Positions 47,298-58,137 of a stretch of 64,000 nt of DNA are shown here, in pieces. Made by a program: the position numbers and the translations under genes. How positions within the stretch are numbered: the first letter of the stretch is position 1; each line of letters starts with the position of its first letter. The DNA comes from Amylostereum areolatum (Eukaryota; Basidiomycota; Agaricomycetes; Russulales; Stereaceae), in NCBI GenBank assembly GCA_012932865.1, contig SAXG01000008.1:372001-436000 (forward strand). Direction: 5' to 3'. The notes beneath the pieces were generated by a model. That model did no database searches. It was not told where the DNA came from and saw only the letters and a program-made list of their open reading frames with translations.

Positions 47298-49397
47298 ATG
47301 ACGCGCTGGCGCTCGGCTCTCGCCGCGCGACCTGCCATTCTCGCGAGGTCGCCTCTCTGCTCTCTTCTCTCGCCGCCCTCCTCCTTTCACACCTCGGCCT
47401 CATCCCAATCTTCGCTGTGCGTATCTCGCTCTCACCGCCATATCCGATCCTCATCCTCTTTCGCAGCCCCGACCCATCGCGTAAATACAAACCGTACACG
47501 CCACTTCACCTTGCCGACAGACAATGGCCGTCGAAAACCTTCAGCAGCAAACCGCCAACATGGCTTTCTACAGATTTGCGCGACGGGAACCAGGCCCTTG
47601 CCAATCCCATGACCATTGACCAGAAGACGAAGCTCTTCCAACTGCTCCTCGACTGCAACTTCAAGGAAATCGAGGTCGGCTTTCCTGCAGCTAGCGACAC
47701 AGAATTTGGATTCGTTCGCGGCCTCATTGACAACAAATCTATCCCCGATGATGTCTGGATACAGGTCGGTCTTGTCTTCGCCTCACCCAACTGCGCCGAC
47801 ACGCTGACTGCAGACGGAGTCTAGGTCCTGACGCCAGCGCGAGAGGATCTCATCCGACGCACCGTGGACTCTGTTGCCGGTTCCAAGCATGCAACTATCC
47901 ATATGTACAACGCCACATCGCATCTCTTTCGTGATGTCGTGTTCAGGAACACTCACCAGGAAACCATCGACCTCGCCGTCAAACACACCAAACTCCTTCG
48001 CCAGCTCACGGATGAATGCACGGCCACCTTCGGGACTCAATTCAGGTTTGAGTATAGTCCCGAAACCTTTTCGCAAACTGAACCGGAATTCGCGGTCGAA
48101 ATTTGTGACGCAGTGAAGGCGGCGTGGGGCAAGGCGGGACCGGCATATGCAGAAAAAGTTATCTTTAACCTTCCTGCGACCGTGGAGGTCGCCCCTCCAA
48201 ACCACTATGCGGATCAAGTGAGTCGCAAGTCGTATATCGACCAGGACTTATCTAACACGCAGATAGGTTGAGTATTTTCACACGCATATATCTGAACGAG
48301 AGAAGGTCATCATAAGCCTACATCCGCACAACGACCGAGGTTCGCCACTCTCATCCAAGTCACATATACACAATCTCATCTCGTGAATAGGGTCTGGAGT
48401 GGCTGCAGCAGAGTTAGGCCTTTTGGCCGGAGGAGATCGCGTTGAGGGCTGCTTGTTTGGCAATGGCGAACGTACAGGGAACGTCGACCTCGTCACGCTA
48501 GCCCTGAATCAGTACACCCAAGGTATTGACCCCCAACTGGATTTCAGCGACCTCCAGCGCGTCATCGACACTGTAACTCAATGCACAAGTCTGCCTGTAC
48601 ACCCACGGCACCCTTACGCGGGCGAACTCGTCTTCACCGCCTTTTCCGGCTCACACCAGGACGCGATCAAGAAAGGCTTCGAGGAGCAGAACGTACGGCA
48701 CGCCCTCGCTCGTCAAACTAACAGCCCCGAAATTTGGGCCATGCCATATCTGCCGATTGACCCCGCTGATCTCGGCCAAACCTACGAGGCTGTCATCCGC
48801 GTTAACTCGCAGTCGGGCAAGGGAGGAATCGCGTACTTAGTCAAGCAGCACCTAGATCTGGACCTTCCCCGCAAGCTGCAGGTCGCGTTTTACCAAGTTG
48901 TGCAGGCCATTTCGGATCGTGAAGCCCGCGAGATGACCGTGGAGGATATCACACAGGCGTTCCGCGAGACCTACAAGTACGGTGGCGCCGACTACGAGGG
49001 GCGCGTTGTGCTTCGCTCGTTCACCACATCGTCCTCGACCAGCAGGAAGGACGGGGAGGAGGGCTGTGTTTTCGAAGGCACGATATCGGTCGATGGGGTG
49101 GAGCGGGTCCTACGAGGCGAAGGCAACGGGCCGATCTCAGCGTTACTGGATGCCACCCGCAACGGCCTCGGCGTCGACCTTTCGCTGCGCTCCTACTCGG
49201 AACACTCCATTGATACGCAAGTTGATCTGCAGAACGCACGCGCGGCGGCTTACATCGAACTCGCTTTAACTGGCGAGGTGGACAGTAGGACGGCCTCATC
49301 GTGGTGGGGGGTTGGGGTGGACAACAACATATCCAGCGCGGGCTTACGCGCTGTGATCAGCGCTGTGAATGTGCACATGGGTAACCGTGTTGTTTGA
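47298..49397 (+). CDS. LEU4: 2-isopropylmalate synthase, copy 2, mitochondrial form
   Basis: Paralogue of copy 1. The start at 47298 gives an Arg/Ser/Ala-rich presequence ([20 protein letters not shown]), then an intron joins to [14 protein letters not shown], so the product is predicted to enter mitochondria. The catalytic barrel is close to copy 1: [77 protein letters not shown]. It has a single LeuA regulatory domain ([38 protein letters not shown]) and ends VHMGNRVV at 49397, the usual length. No frame break is seen. The HPHNDR motif is split off by a short exon as in copy 1. Confidence 0.93.
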
Positions 49398-49648
49398 GTA
49401 TATGTAGCCAAGTCACTGCCGATCAGCATGTGTAGGATACCGTGTATTTCGTGTTTCTTAATAGCTTTTCGACTATCCATTCTTCCCGCGATCACAAAAA
49501 AAAACAGAAGTTGATCGATATACGGCAAGCAACACAGAAAGTATGAAAGCGACAGAGCGAGGGGTATATATGCCTCGCGGGGTATGCGTATCTCTCCATC
49601 CACGAGCACGATGGGACTGTTGAGTAGGTAAGTACGATGCAGAACAAC
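49398..49648. other. Convergent 3' region
   Basis: About 250 bases between the stop of copy 2 of 2-isopropylmalate synthase and the stop of the EH-domain gene. An A-rich run (49494-49503) fits a polyadenylation region. No gene seen. Confidence 0.4.
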
Positions 49649-51400
49649 TAACGCGTCAGTCCGGATACCCTTCTTGTGACGTTCGCACTTTTACCCTTGC
49701 CCTTGCGCCCCGTCCCAATAATGCGCGCACGACGCAGCTCCTCATCGATTTTCCACATCCCGCGCGCGAACGCGTCACGGTCGAGGCCGTCGTTGGCGTT
49801 GGGCATGTGCGCCGGATCCGCGCATTCGTTCCTGCGAGGGGTCAGACGTGGGCGTGAGCAATGAAGGATTCCGGGAACGCTCCCAGGGAGAGACGCACCA
49901 TATTTCGCGTAGTCGATCCCGATCGAGCTTTGACTTGGTCCATATCCGCCGTACGACGCTGCCGTGCAGACGCGCGTCAGGGCCGACTTCTATTTCGTCC
50001 TCGCGCTCGACCTTGGTGTCGGGTGTCTCGGAATCGGCCTGTAACGCAGGATTATCCGCGGGGATGAGATCCACGGAGAGCCCGCGCCAGCCGGCGTTCG
50101 CGCGCTTCATCTTTCCGGGAGGAGGTGAAGGCACGGCGAGGTGTGTGTCTACCTTTGCCCGAACGCGAACGCGAACATTGGCATTGAAGAGGGCGTCGTA
50201 ACGTGCCCTCGCCGCGGGCGGAATGGGAGGTGCCCGACCCCGATTCGGTGCGGTGGAAAGGTTGGAAGAGGATTTCCGGTGGGAGAGCGAGGTGACTGAG
50301 GTCGTGTGCGAGAGGATCGAGGACCGGTCCGAGGTGGATGCGGTGGATTGGACCGAGGTGCGAACGGAAGAGGTACGCGATTGTGATCGTGTGCGCTGCC
50401 GCGGCGCGTAGGCGAGGGGTTGTGAAGGGGGCGGAGGGGGAGGCACACGGCGCGTATAGGCGGAAGTGGACGTCGAGGCTGCGGGTGGCGTGATCGGAGG
50501 CGTCGACGGTGCGGCAGGTTTAGAGGGCCTCCGAGGCAGCCTGGGAGGTGCTGGTAGGGTGACGGGGGCTGGTACTGGAATGGGGGCTGGCGGTGGCGGA
50601 GGTTTGGGCTTCGGCTTCGGCTTGAGGGCGGGTTTGGCGATGACAGGGGGGTGGACGACATGGGAGTTGACGATGTAAGAGGAAGGCGTGGAAATGTCCT
50701 CAAAGGACTCGGTGAGACTGGACGCATCGTCACGGTCCGGGTGTCGGTCCATGGGGAACGTCTGTACGAAGTTGGAGTGGGGGGATGCAGGGTCCGTGCC
50801 AGCATCGGACGAGAGCGAAACCGAGTGAAAGGAGGATATTGAAGAGGCTGGGGCATGTCCGCGGCCGCCGTTGCGTGCAGCGAGAGAGGGTGGATAGCAG
50901 TGCTCGGCGTCGGGGGGCATGAGCATGTTCGGGCTCGCGGGACCCAGAGACGAAGACAGGGAGGCGGAGCGGTTCGCATAGGAAGAAGGTGAGGAGGGCC
51001 GACGAGGGGGGAGTGGCGGAGCTTTGGATGAAGAGCTGGGGATGGTGATAGGCACGGCGGCGGCGCGTTTTGGCTGCGGCGGGGGGCGGGGAGGTGATTC
51101 GAGGTGGATGAGAGGCGTGTTGTCGTACTTGTGCCCTGGACGACCGGGCGACGATCTCGAATGGGCGGGCGGACTGGTGCCATTGCGAACGGAGATGGAA
51201 GGCGGTCGGTCCTCGATGACCCAGTCTTTGAGATCGATGGGCGATGCAGCTTGGGCAGCGGTGGTGTCCGATGAGGGCGAGGTCGGAGAAGGAAGCGCTG
51301 TATCGACGTCGAGCGCTGCGATATCTTTCAATGACGAGGGGTCGCCGTTGTTGAGGGCCTCGAAGGCGGCGATGCGAGCCTGAAGGGCGGTGGGCGCCAT
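49649..51400 (-). CDS. EH-domain protein, Irs4/Tax4-like
   Basis: Start at 51400 (MAPTALQARIAAFEALNNGD). The first two thirds are Pro/Ser-rich and disordered, with PPLPPR, KPKPKPPPPPAPIP and a Ser-rich block. The C-terminal EH domain is recognisable: ARARYDALFNANVRVRV, GWRGLSVDLIP, VGPDARLHGSVVRRIWTKSK, LDRDRLREIW, then after a small intron LDRDAFARGMWKIDEELRRA. It ends VTRRVSGLTR at 49649. In yeast Irs4/Tax4, proteins of this layout regulate the inositol phosphatase Inp51 and autophagy; that role is transferred by analogy. Strong Pro/Ser bias keeps antisense frames open, which should not be taken as genes. Confidence 0.8.
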
Positions 51401-51555
51401 GGCCGTCGAGGACGAGCAGGACGTTGTCGGCGGTCACAAGAACAGAGCTCGATTATTTGAAGTCGGTCGCACCCTTTCAGTCTGAGACTCTGAGTGGTCG
51501 GGCCCGCGGGGTTTCACCGTCCCGTCAGCAACGACGACCACAATCACCCGGCGCC

Positions 51556-52239
51556 ATGTCCGAACCACAACCGGAGCTCTTCGCAGTCGCAGGTCACCTT
51601 TTTCTAATACCGGTCGAAAGTACAGAACCCTTCGCACTGACCGGACATGGGCTTGTAGATTTCTGTCTCATCCCGATGGGAACTGGACACGATCCTTCCG
51701 TACATGCACACTTTCTCCTTGACCGGGGCTGGTCAGGGCTGATTCTATTCACTCGGATCCATAGGTTGCAGAATATGTCGCGGAGTGTGCCCGCGTCCTC
51801 GAGAAATCTGGCTTGAAATATCAAGTACGCTCTGCCCGATTTAATTGCCCACCTGCTGGTCTTATCTGAACATGTTGTGTTCAGATGCAGTCTGTCTCTC
51901 CGCCTGCTTGAGCATGTCGAGTCTTCTGACCGCTCCTCGCGCATGCCAGTGGATACGGCACCAACTTAGGTTTGTTTTCATTATTCACACTTCCACTTTA
52001 TTGACCACGGTCACTCTGCAGAGGGCCCCTGGACCGCCGTCAGCAATGCCATCCACGCTTGCCACGCCGCCGTCCATGCCAAGGGTGCACCACGCATCGC
52101 GACCGACATTCGCATCGGGACCCGGGCGCCAGGCCACGAACGTGCTCTCCTCGAAGGCGCTCAGGGAGAAAACGCCCATAAACTCAAACGCATCGAGGGT
52201 CTCCTCGGCGTGGATCAGGGAGGAGTCAAGTCAAACTGA
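51556..52239 (+). CDS. ECM15: ECM15/MTH1187-family thiamine-binding protein
   Basis: Small UPF0045/ECM15-type protein; bacterial and yeast relatives bind thiamine. Start at 51556 (MSEPQPELFAVA). An intron ending about 51657 joins to DFCLIPMGTGHDPSV. Then AEYVAECARVLEKSGLKYQ, a five-base exon 51885-51889 that supplies MH, GYGTNLEGPWTAVSNAIHAC, and HAKGAPRIATDIRIGTR, the family signature. The C-terminus is KLKRIEGLLGVDQGGVKSN at 52239. Without the tiny exon the conserved MHxxGT region is lost. It is divergent from the EH-domain gene with 155 bases between starts. Confidence 0.82.
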
Positions 52240-52689
52240 AGAAGAGCGGCAGCCACTACACCCTGTACGTCACCCCCGCGTTCTAGACGTCTCAAATTTA
52301 CGAATAGCGTGGCCTCAGCCTCACTCCAGCGCCCAGCCTTCGCGTCGGTCCTCAATGACTATGCACTGATTGAATTGATTGCGGGTATTGTACAATGTAT
52401 GGGATCGGGAGAGTATATGCGTAGAGATACCCCAAAATCAAGTTATGAACACAACATGGAAGGGGACGAAATCGACAAAACAACTGACTAAGGAGTAAAC
52501 TAAGGGCGAGCTTGGGGATTTTTTCCACATAAGATAAAATGTGAATACGCGAACTGGAGGAATGCTCCAGCGACAACGGAGAAAGCGTCATGGGGCTTGC
52601 GGCATAAAAAACCCTGTACGGCAGGAGAACACATGGACAATGGACATAGATGTGGGCCGTGCAACCAAAGGAAGGATTTGGGTTGACCG
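52240..52689. other. Intergenic region, no gene seen
   Basis: About 450 bases between two convergent 3' ends. Short open frames at 52309-52491 and 52352-52591 have no recognisable sequence. Confidence 0.4.
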
Positions 52690-55600
52690 TTAACGGTATT
52701 GGCGAACCAGGCCTTCTAGTTCCGTCACGACTTGCGTCATGGTCGGTCGGTCGGCATGTTCATGTGCCCACATCCGTTCTATGAGGTCTACGATTTCCGG
52801 ACACCACTGCTTGCGCAGGCCGGCAATGGAAGGTCTGGCAAGAACCAGTCAGCGTGAGTTGCAAGCGCATCCCCGAACGAAGCCTACCGTTGGCGTTTGG
52901 CCCCAACCGCATCGTAGATGGCATGTTCGTTCATACCCTGCGCTCGTACATCAGTCCTAGTGCAACGAGGCTCGAGGGACAATGAGACCAACCTCCCAGG
53001 GGTATTTCTTATTGGGAACATGCCATTGAAGCATCTCCCAGTACACCGTGCCACAGGCGAACACATCAACCTTGTGATTGTACTTAGGGTGCGGGTGCCA
53101 CAGCTCCGGGGCCTGCCAGTTGACAGTTCCAACGAGACTGCGCACCATCGAGCGGGTCGATTGCTTAACCTTGGCGAGCCCAAAGTCCGCAATCTTCGCG
53201 ACACCTTTCGATGTGATGAGGATGTTGGAAGATTTGCAATCGCGGTGGATGACGGAAGGTTTGCGTAAATGAAGGTACTCCAGTCCATGAGCGATATCGA
53301 GCATCATGTGCAGCTGCCACTACGGTAAACAAGAAGTCCTTGCCAGAATGAGAAACACGACGTACCACACGGTACATCGATGGCGGGGACACGTTGCGGA
53401 TATAGTCGAACAGGTCACCGTTGGCACAAAGTTCGCTCACAATCATAACCGGTGTTACGCGTGTATCCTCGGGAATGCTTACACCCAGCTATCGACGACA
53501 AATCAGGAAAGTGAAATGGCCGTGACAGGGTATAACGCACGAAACGAACGATGTTCGGGTGGTCGAAGCCACCCAAAAGTTTGAGTTCCTTTATGTCCAC
53601 TGTAACAAGCGTCAGTGAAAAGAAACCAAAACAAGTTTGAATTGTCCGTACTAGCGTTGAGCTGGCCTCGGAACTCAGCTATCGCGACCTTCCTTCCCTT
53701 GAATTTTCCCACGAAGACGTCTTTGAATCCTCCACTGCCGATCTTCTCGAGCTTCGTGAGTTTGTCGGGAGGAATCTCCCTGTCATCTAGGCCCAAGCTC
53801 TCCAGATCGAGTTCGAGCTCTTCCTCCTTTTGCCCGGGGGACAGCGGTGGCGTACGAGGTTCGTCAAGATGGACATAGTTCGAACGCAGGAGAACCGGTG
53901 GTGTTTGACTATTACTGCGTTTGCGACGGCCGTTTGCGCGCGGTCTTGCGGTGGAAGGAGGTCTGACCGTACCAGTGGATGAAGGCGCCGTCGTTTCCGT
54001 TTGATGATCGCGCCATTGAAGCAAAGCCTCCGCTAGTTGAGGTTTCGTGCCTTCAACATCAAGAGCCCGAGACTCGCAGAGCCGGACAAGATCGTCACGA
54101 CGGAGGCGAACCAGGCTTTTCGCAGTGGCGGTGGTGAGATCGACTGTCCACAGAATAAGTCAGCATTTCAACAGAGCTAATGGATGAAAGGCCTACCATC
54201 TTCCGCCGAGTCATCGTAGTCGCTACCTTCGTCGTCCTGGCTTTCTTCTGAGCTTTCTTCGACATCGACATCAACATCAACATCGACGTCGGCCGCGGCT
54301 TCGTCTATACTCATGTCATCCTGCACCTCTTCCTCGCTACCTGCAAGTTCCTCTGCATCATCGACTAAGGTTTCCTCACTGACAATCCTTCCGCTCCGTA
54401 GCTTCCTCGGGGTCACAAGGGTGGCGTCATCCTCCTCCACCGAGCCCGTCTCCGTAGCCTCTTCATCTGTTTCCCCTTCCGCATCGATATCTTCGCCTTC
54501 CTCCATCTCATCCACGACGGTCTCTTCTTCCTCGCCTTCTTCCTCATTCTCATCGTCCCCGTCACTGGGTGGTTTGTGGGTCTGTGTTCGACGAGGGCGA
54601 AGACGGCGGCGGAGAGGCGTGCGGCGAGTCTGTAACGGTGGGGGTGTAGGAGAATTCGAGGACGCAAGTTCGTCCACTTCATCTTCATCTCCGACGTCGC
54701 TTCCATCACCGGCCTCTTCACCGTTGGGTTCATGAGCATCTTTTATCTTTTCCTTGGCTTTCCGTTTCGGGGGTGTACGGGGCACCGGGGCGGATGAAGT
54801 TACTCGGCGACTGATCTTGATCCTGTCTTGACTCCGAAGACGGCGAGGGCTAGGGTTGACTGTTGCCGTTTCCTGCTCAGAATCCGACAGCTCTGTAAGC
54901 TCGCTCAATTCCTCTGGGGTAGGAGATGCAATGCGAACATCCTTGCTAAATTCGACCTGTTTGGCCTTTCCCTTCGCCTTGTGGGATGAAGAAGAGGACG
55001 AGTTGGGCAGAAGAACAGCGCTCTCGCCGGAGACTTTGCGGGAGCGTAGTCGAGTGGCGGGAGGGGATGGGAAGGAAAACGATGCTAAGGAGGTGGTGGG
55101 TGAAGAACGCAAAGAGCCTGTTCGTCGTCTGGGGGAAGGTCTCAGCGGATGACGAAACAGATGAAGAAATAGTGTACGTACCTGCCTGTCGGCATTGCAG
55201 TGGCACCATCGGTGGTCCGTGTTCCCCTCCTATAAGGTGTCGGAGAATGCTCTAGATGACCTAGGGACATGGTGCGTGTCTTCACCGGCCTTGAGCCGGG
55301 AAGTCTTCCAACATCGTGAACAGTCACTCGCCGCCGCAGGCCGTTAGATCCCGTACGGCAACGGCTGTTGATGTCTGTCTCTTCTCCGCCTGCTACATTG
55401 CCCTCGTCTGATGAATATTCGCTCGAATTTCCGTCACCACGGCCTGGTGGCGACGACGGCGGAAGTTCCGCAACATCGTCCCTTGCAGCAATGATTGCGT
55501 CGACGATGTCTTGCTTGGTGAGACTATCGGTGTCATCAGCAAGGCCAGCCGCTTGATAAAGCTGGAGAAGGTCGTCTTTGCGAAGGCGAAGCAGTTGACG

Positions 55601-56188
55601 AGGGGGCGCTTGAGAGATAAGATAGTCCTCATCTAGGAAAGGCCTCAACTTCGCATCAATCACAAAAAGGAAAGGCAACGAACTGGATTCGAAGTCGGCA
55701 TCTTCATCTGAATCGTCCGAGTTTCTAAAGGCAATGTGGCCGTCCACATCCATCGTACTCGCAGCATCGTCGTCGGTTGTGGCCGAATTGAAAGAGCCTC
55801 TCCTCCTCTTGAAGCCTCCACCAGAGCGTAAACCGCGACTTGCCAACGCGTTCTCGCTTCCACTGACGACGCGTTTGCGTTTCGCGCCGACCTGAACAGA
55901 GTGGGAGTCGCTGACCACGCGCATATTGTCTTTGTTGGGGAGAGCGAACCGCGACGGGATGCGGCGGAGGTTAAATTGAAGGGGAGCGAGCACTTGACGC
56001 GACTCTGAGGAGGAAGGCGGGGGAGACGCGCTGCCTGTGGAAGCGTGGGAAGTGGACGTAGGTTGTCGAAGCCTGCGAACTAAACCAAGAGCGCGTCGAC
56101 GCGACTCTGGCGAGCGTCGAAGCTTGTAACGCGAGGTGGAGGACGTGTTCGAAGCGAGTCTACTATGGATGGGCTGCCGCTGAGCCAT
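52690..56188 (-). CDS. SAP-domain protein fused to TKL-like kinase lacking the beta-3 lysine
   Basis: Start at 56188 (MAQRQPIHSRLASNTSSTSR). Two SAP-like helix-helix motifs are visible: LRLRKDDLLQLYQAAGL near 55580 and LVRLRRDDLVRLCESRALDV near 54090. Between them lies a long, very acidic, Ser-rich region with a DVDVDVDVEE repeat. The C-terminal kinase starts LEKIGSGGFKDVFVGKFKGR. Its expected VAIK is VAIAEFRG, so the ATP-binding Lys is Ala. HRDCKSSNILI, IADFGLAKV and GTVNWQAPELWHP are intact, as is the end DRPTMTQVVTELEGLVRQYR. I recall related fungal kinases with the same substitution. Whether it phosphorylates or only binds ATP is open. SAP motifs suggest a nuclear, DNA- or chromatin-linked role. 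Confidence 0.8.
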
Positions 56189-56952
56189 AAGTCCTTGCGT
56201 CGGTCAGACGGTTTAGGCGGTGGGAGGTTGGAAATTGGGACGACAGAAAGTAGGAAGTTCCGGGACAGTCGAGAGATCAACGGGACATGAAAAGGAGGGC
56301 CGGACAGCTTTGGCTTGAGGAAAACGACGAAGTCGCTCTCGAGCTGAGCTTGGGTGACTGTCCGGTTCAACAACGCCCGTCACTTGTCACAGTTGCGCAC
56401 GCCACAGTCACACAGTGACAAGGTATGTGATATTCTAGTCACGTCACGGCACGTGATACGCGTCGCACTGGCACGTGTCGCACGCGATTTGTTTCTACTT
56501 AGCTTGATTTCACTTCCGCTTCCATGCACTGATGCACTCTTCTCTGCATGGCTCCGTATCCTAGCCAAGGTCACATCGACTGACACGATGGCCCTCGACG
56601 ACATCATCCCCTCGAATTCTCGCACACCGCCATAATCGGCGAGCGGCCTACAGGGCCTCGAACTCGAAGAGGTTCAAAGCTGACGGCCTCGATTACGCCG
56701 ACCCCTTTGTTCCTTTGATTTGGAACGAATGCCACAAGGAATGCCGTGCCACTGGACTCTGGCGTAAATTTGCCGCTTCGTCTCTTCATTGTGTCTTCTC
56801 TTCAGGTGTTTAATCAACTGACGACAATGAACAATCGCTTCGGCAATCTGAACACTAGCTTTCCCACCTGGTCAGTCATAAATTGACCAGCATCTTCTTT
56901 ACCATTTTACCACTCCTTGGCGCTCCTTCTTCCCCCCTAGCTTGCATCCGAG
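56189..56952. promoter_or_regulatory. Divergent intergenic region with a broken small frame
   Basis: About 760 bases upstream of the SAP-kinase gene and the DUF6593-like gene. A short + frame at 56588-56635 starts MALDDIIPSNSR; a +1 shift from its stop opens a longer frame to about 56814. The rest holds repeated CACGTG-type words (56450-56480), which are possible bHLH sites. Confidence 0.35.
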
Positions 56953-57516
56953 ATGTTGCTCAAATTCTCGTCTTCGAATATTCTCTCGACCTCTCTCATC
57001 GACGCTCATTCTGGAGAGCTCTCGTACAAGATTGCCACCAGCCCATTTTACTCCAACGAGCCGATCTACAGCACCAATATGGCTGGGGTGAAAAACACTT
57101 GCGTCATCCGGAGGAAAACTGTTGTTACTGACTCGCTCGAACGGGAGGTCGCGGTCATCGAGTGGAGTGCTGACCGTATCCCAATTTCGATAACGGTAAT
57201 GGGAGAAAGGATGGACATGGCTACGTTGTTCAACGGGTCTGAGGCAGTCGACTTTGCGTGCGCATCCGTATCCTCCGTGCCCACATATAGCCTAACTTCT
57301 TTTAGACCGGAGACTGGCGTAGTGGTGGAAACACGGATGAATCTTGCTTGGGTGGCCAAGCAGCGCTCCCTCCATGTGCATAGCCTTCCCGCCTTCTTCA
57401 GGTTGCCCTCGTATCTGACCATAAGAACATTCAGCTACAATGCATTACTACTGGCGATATCAAATCTACTTTCCACCACAACTGCCGCAATGCGTCTGGC
57501 CGGATCGTGCCTATAG
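56953..57516 (+). CDS. DUF6593-like protein, structure uncertain
   Basis: From 56953 the frame reads LLKFSSSNILSTSLIDAHSG, then KIATSPFYSNEPIYSTNMAG, TCVIRRKTVVTDSLEREVAV and IEWSADRIPISITVMGERMD. This matches the start of basidiomycete DUF6593 proteins (a small beta-rich fold of unknown function). After EAVDF the frame no longer resembles the family. The usual C-terminal strand appears in another frame downstream as LLPSIATFFIVEIMRRR (57629-57679), so the real gene probably extends to about 57.7 kb through introns or shifts I could not resolve. It may be decayed. Confidence 0.55.
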   Translation: MLLKFSSSNILSTSLIDAHSGELSYKIATSPFYSNEPIYSTNMAGVKNTCVIRRKTVVTDSLEREVAVIEWSADRIPISITVMGERMDMATLFNGSEAVDFACASVSSVPTYSLTSFRPETGVVVETRMNLAWVAKQRSLHVHSLPAFFRLPSYLTIRTFSYNALLLAISNLLSTTTAAMRLAGSCL

Positions 57517-58137
57517 GAATTCTGGGATCCGGTTCTCACTTTCTCGAACTTCGTGGGTTGAATTACAGATCTAGCGCTGAAGCTCTCGGTGCGACTTTGT
57601 TGTCAATTCCGCGAGTACTGGGCTGAATTGCTGCCTTCTATAGCAACCTTCTTCATCGTGGAAATCATGAGACGCAGAGTATACGGACTTTCTCTTTCGT
57701 CTATGGATCGCACGCTGGCACTTGGCCGCCCAGCTCGGAGTCTTCTTTCCCGACTTATTGACTTCGAAGGGTTCCTGCGCGTGCTCTCCGCATAAGTTAT
57801 GTAGTACATATCGGTTTTGTTTTCTCTGGGATTTTGTGATGCTCAATGGATAATGGGATGACTCGTCGCAGTCTGTAAATGTCATTCCTTTTCCGTGGAA
57901 TATGTAGCATATCCATCGGCCCAGCTCCGACGAGAATGCAGATATTCGGTGCAATGCAAACGATAGCAAGTAGGCTCAGACTCAAGACTCAGAACGCGGT
58001 TGATTGTGGCGGGAGTCAGGTGACGAACGCCACAGACGCGTCTTGACAATGACTGGCTTCGCCCATTGTCGCGTTCATCCACTGAATCCCACTCTTCATT
58101 CCTAACTTAACCCTGAGCCCGCCTCTCCGTCACTCTC

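Noticed and set aside
50149..51183. 344-codon minus-strand open frame, Pro/Arg/His-rich
   Set aside because: It is an out-of-frame shadow of the EH-domain gene, produced by Pro/Ser codon bias.
54177..55112. Independent acidic protein
   Set aside because: It is one exon of the SAP-kinase gene; SAP motifs and frame-consistent introns link it to both sides.
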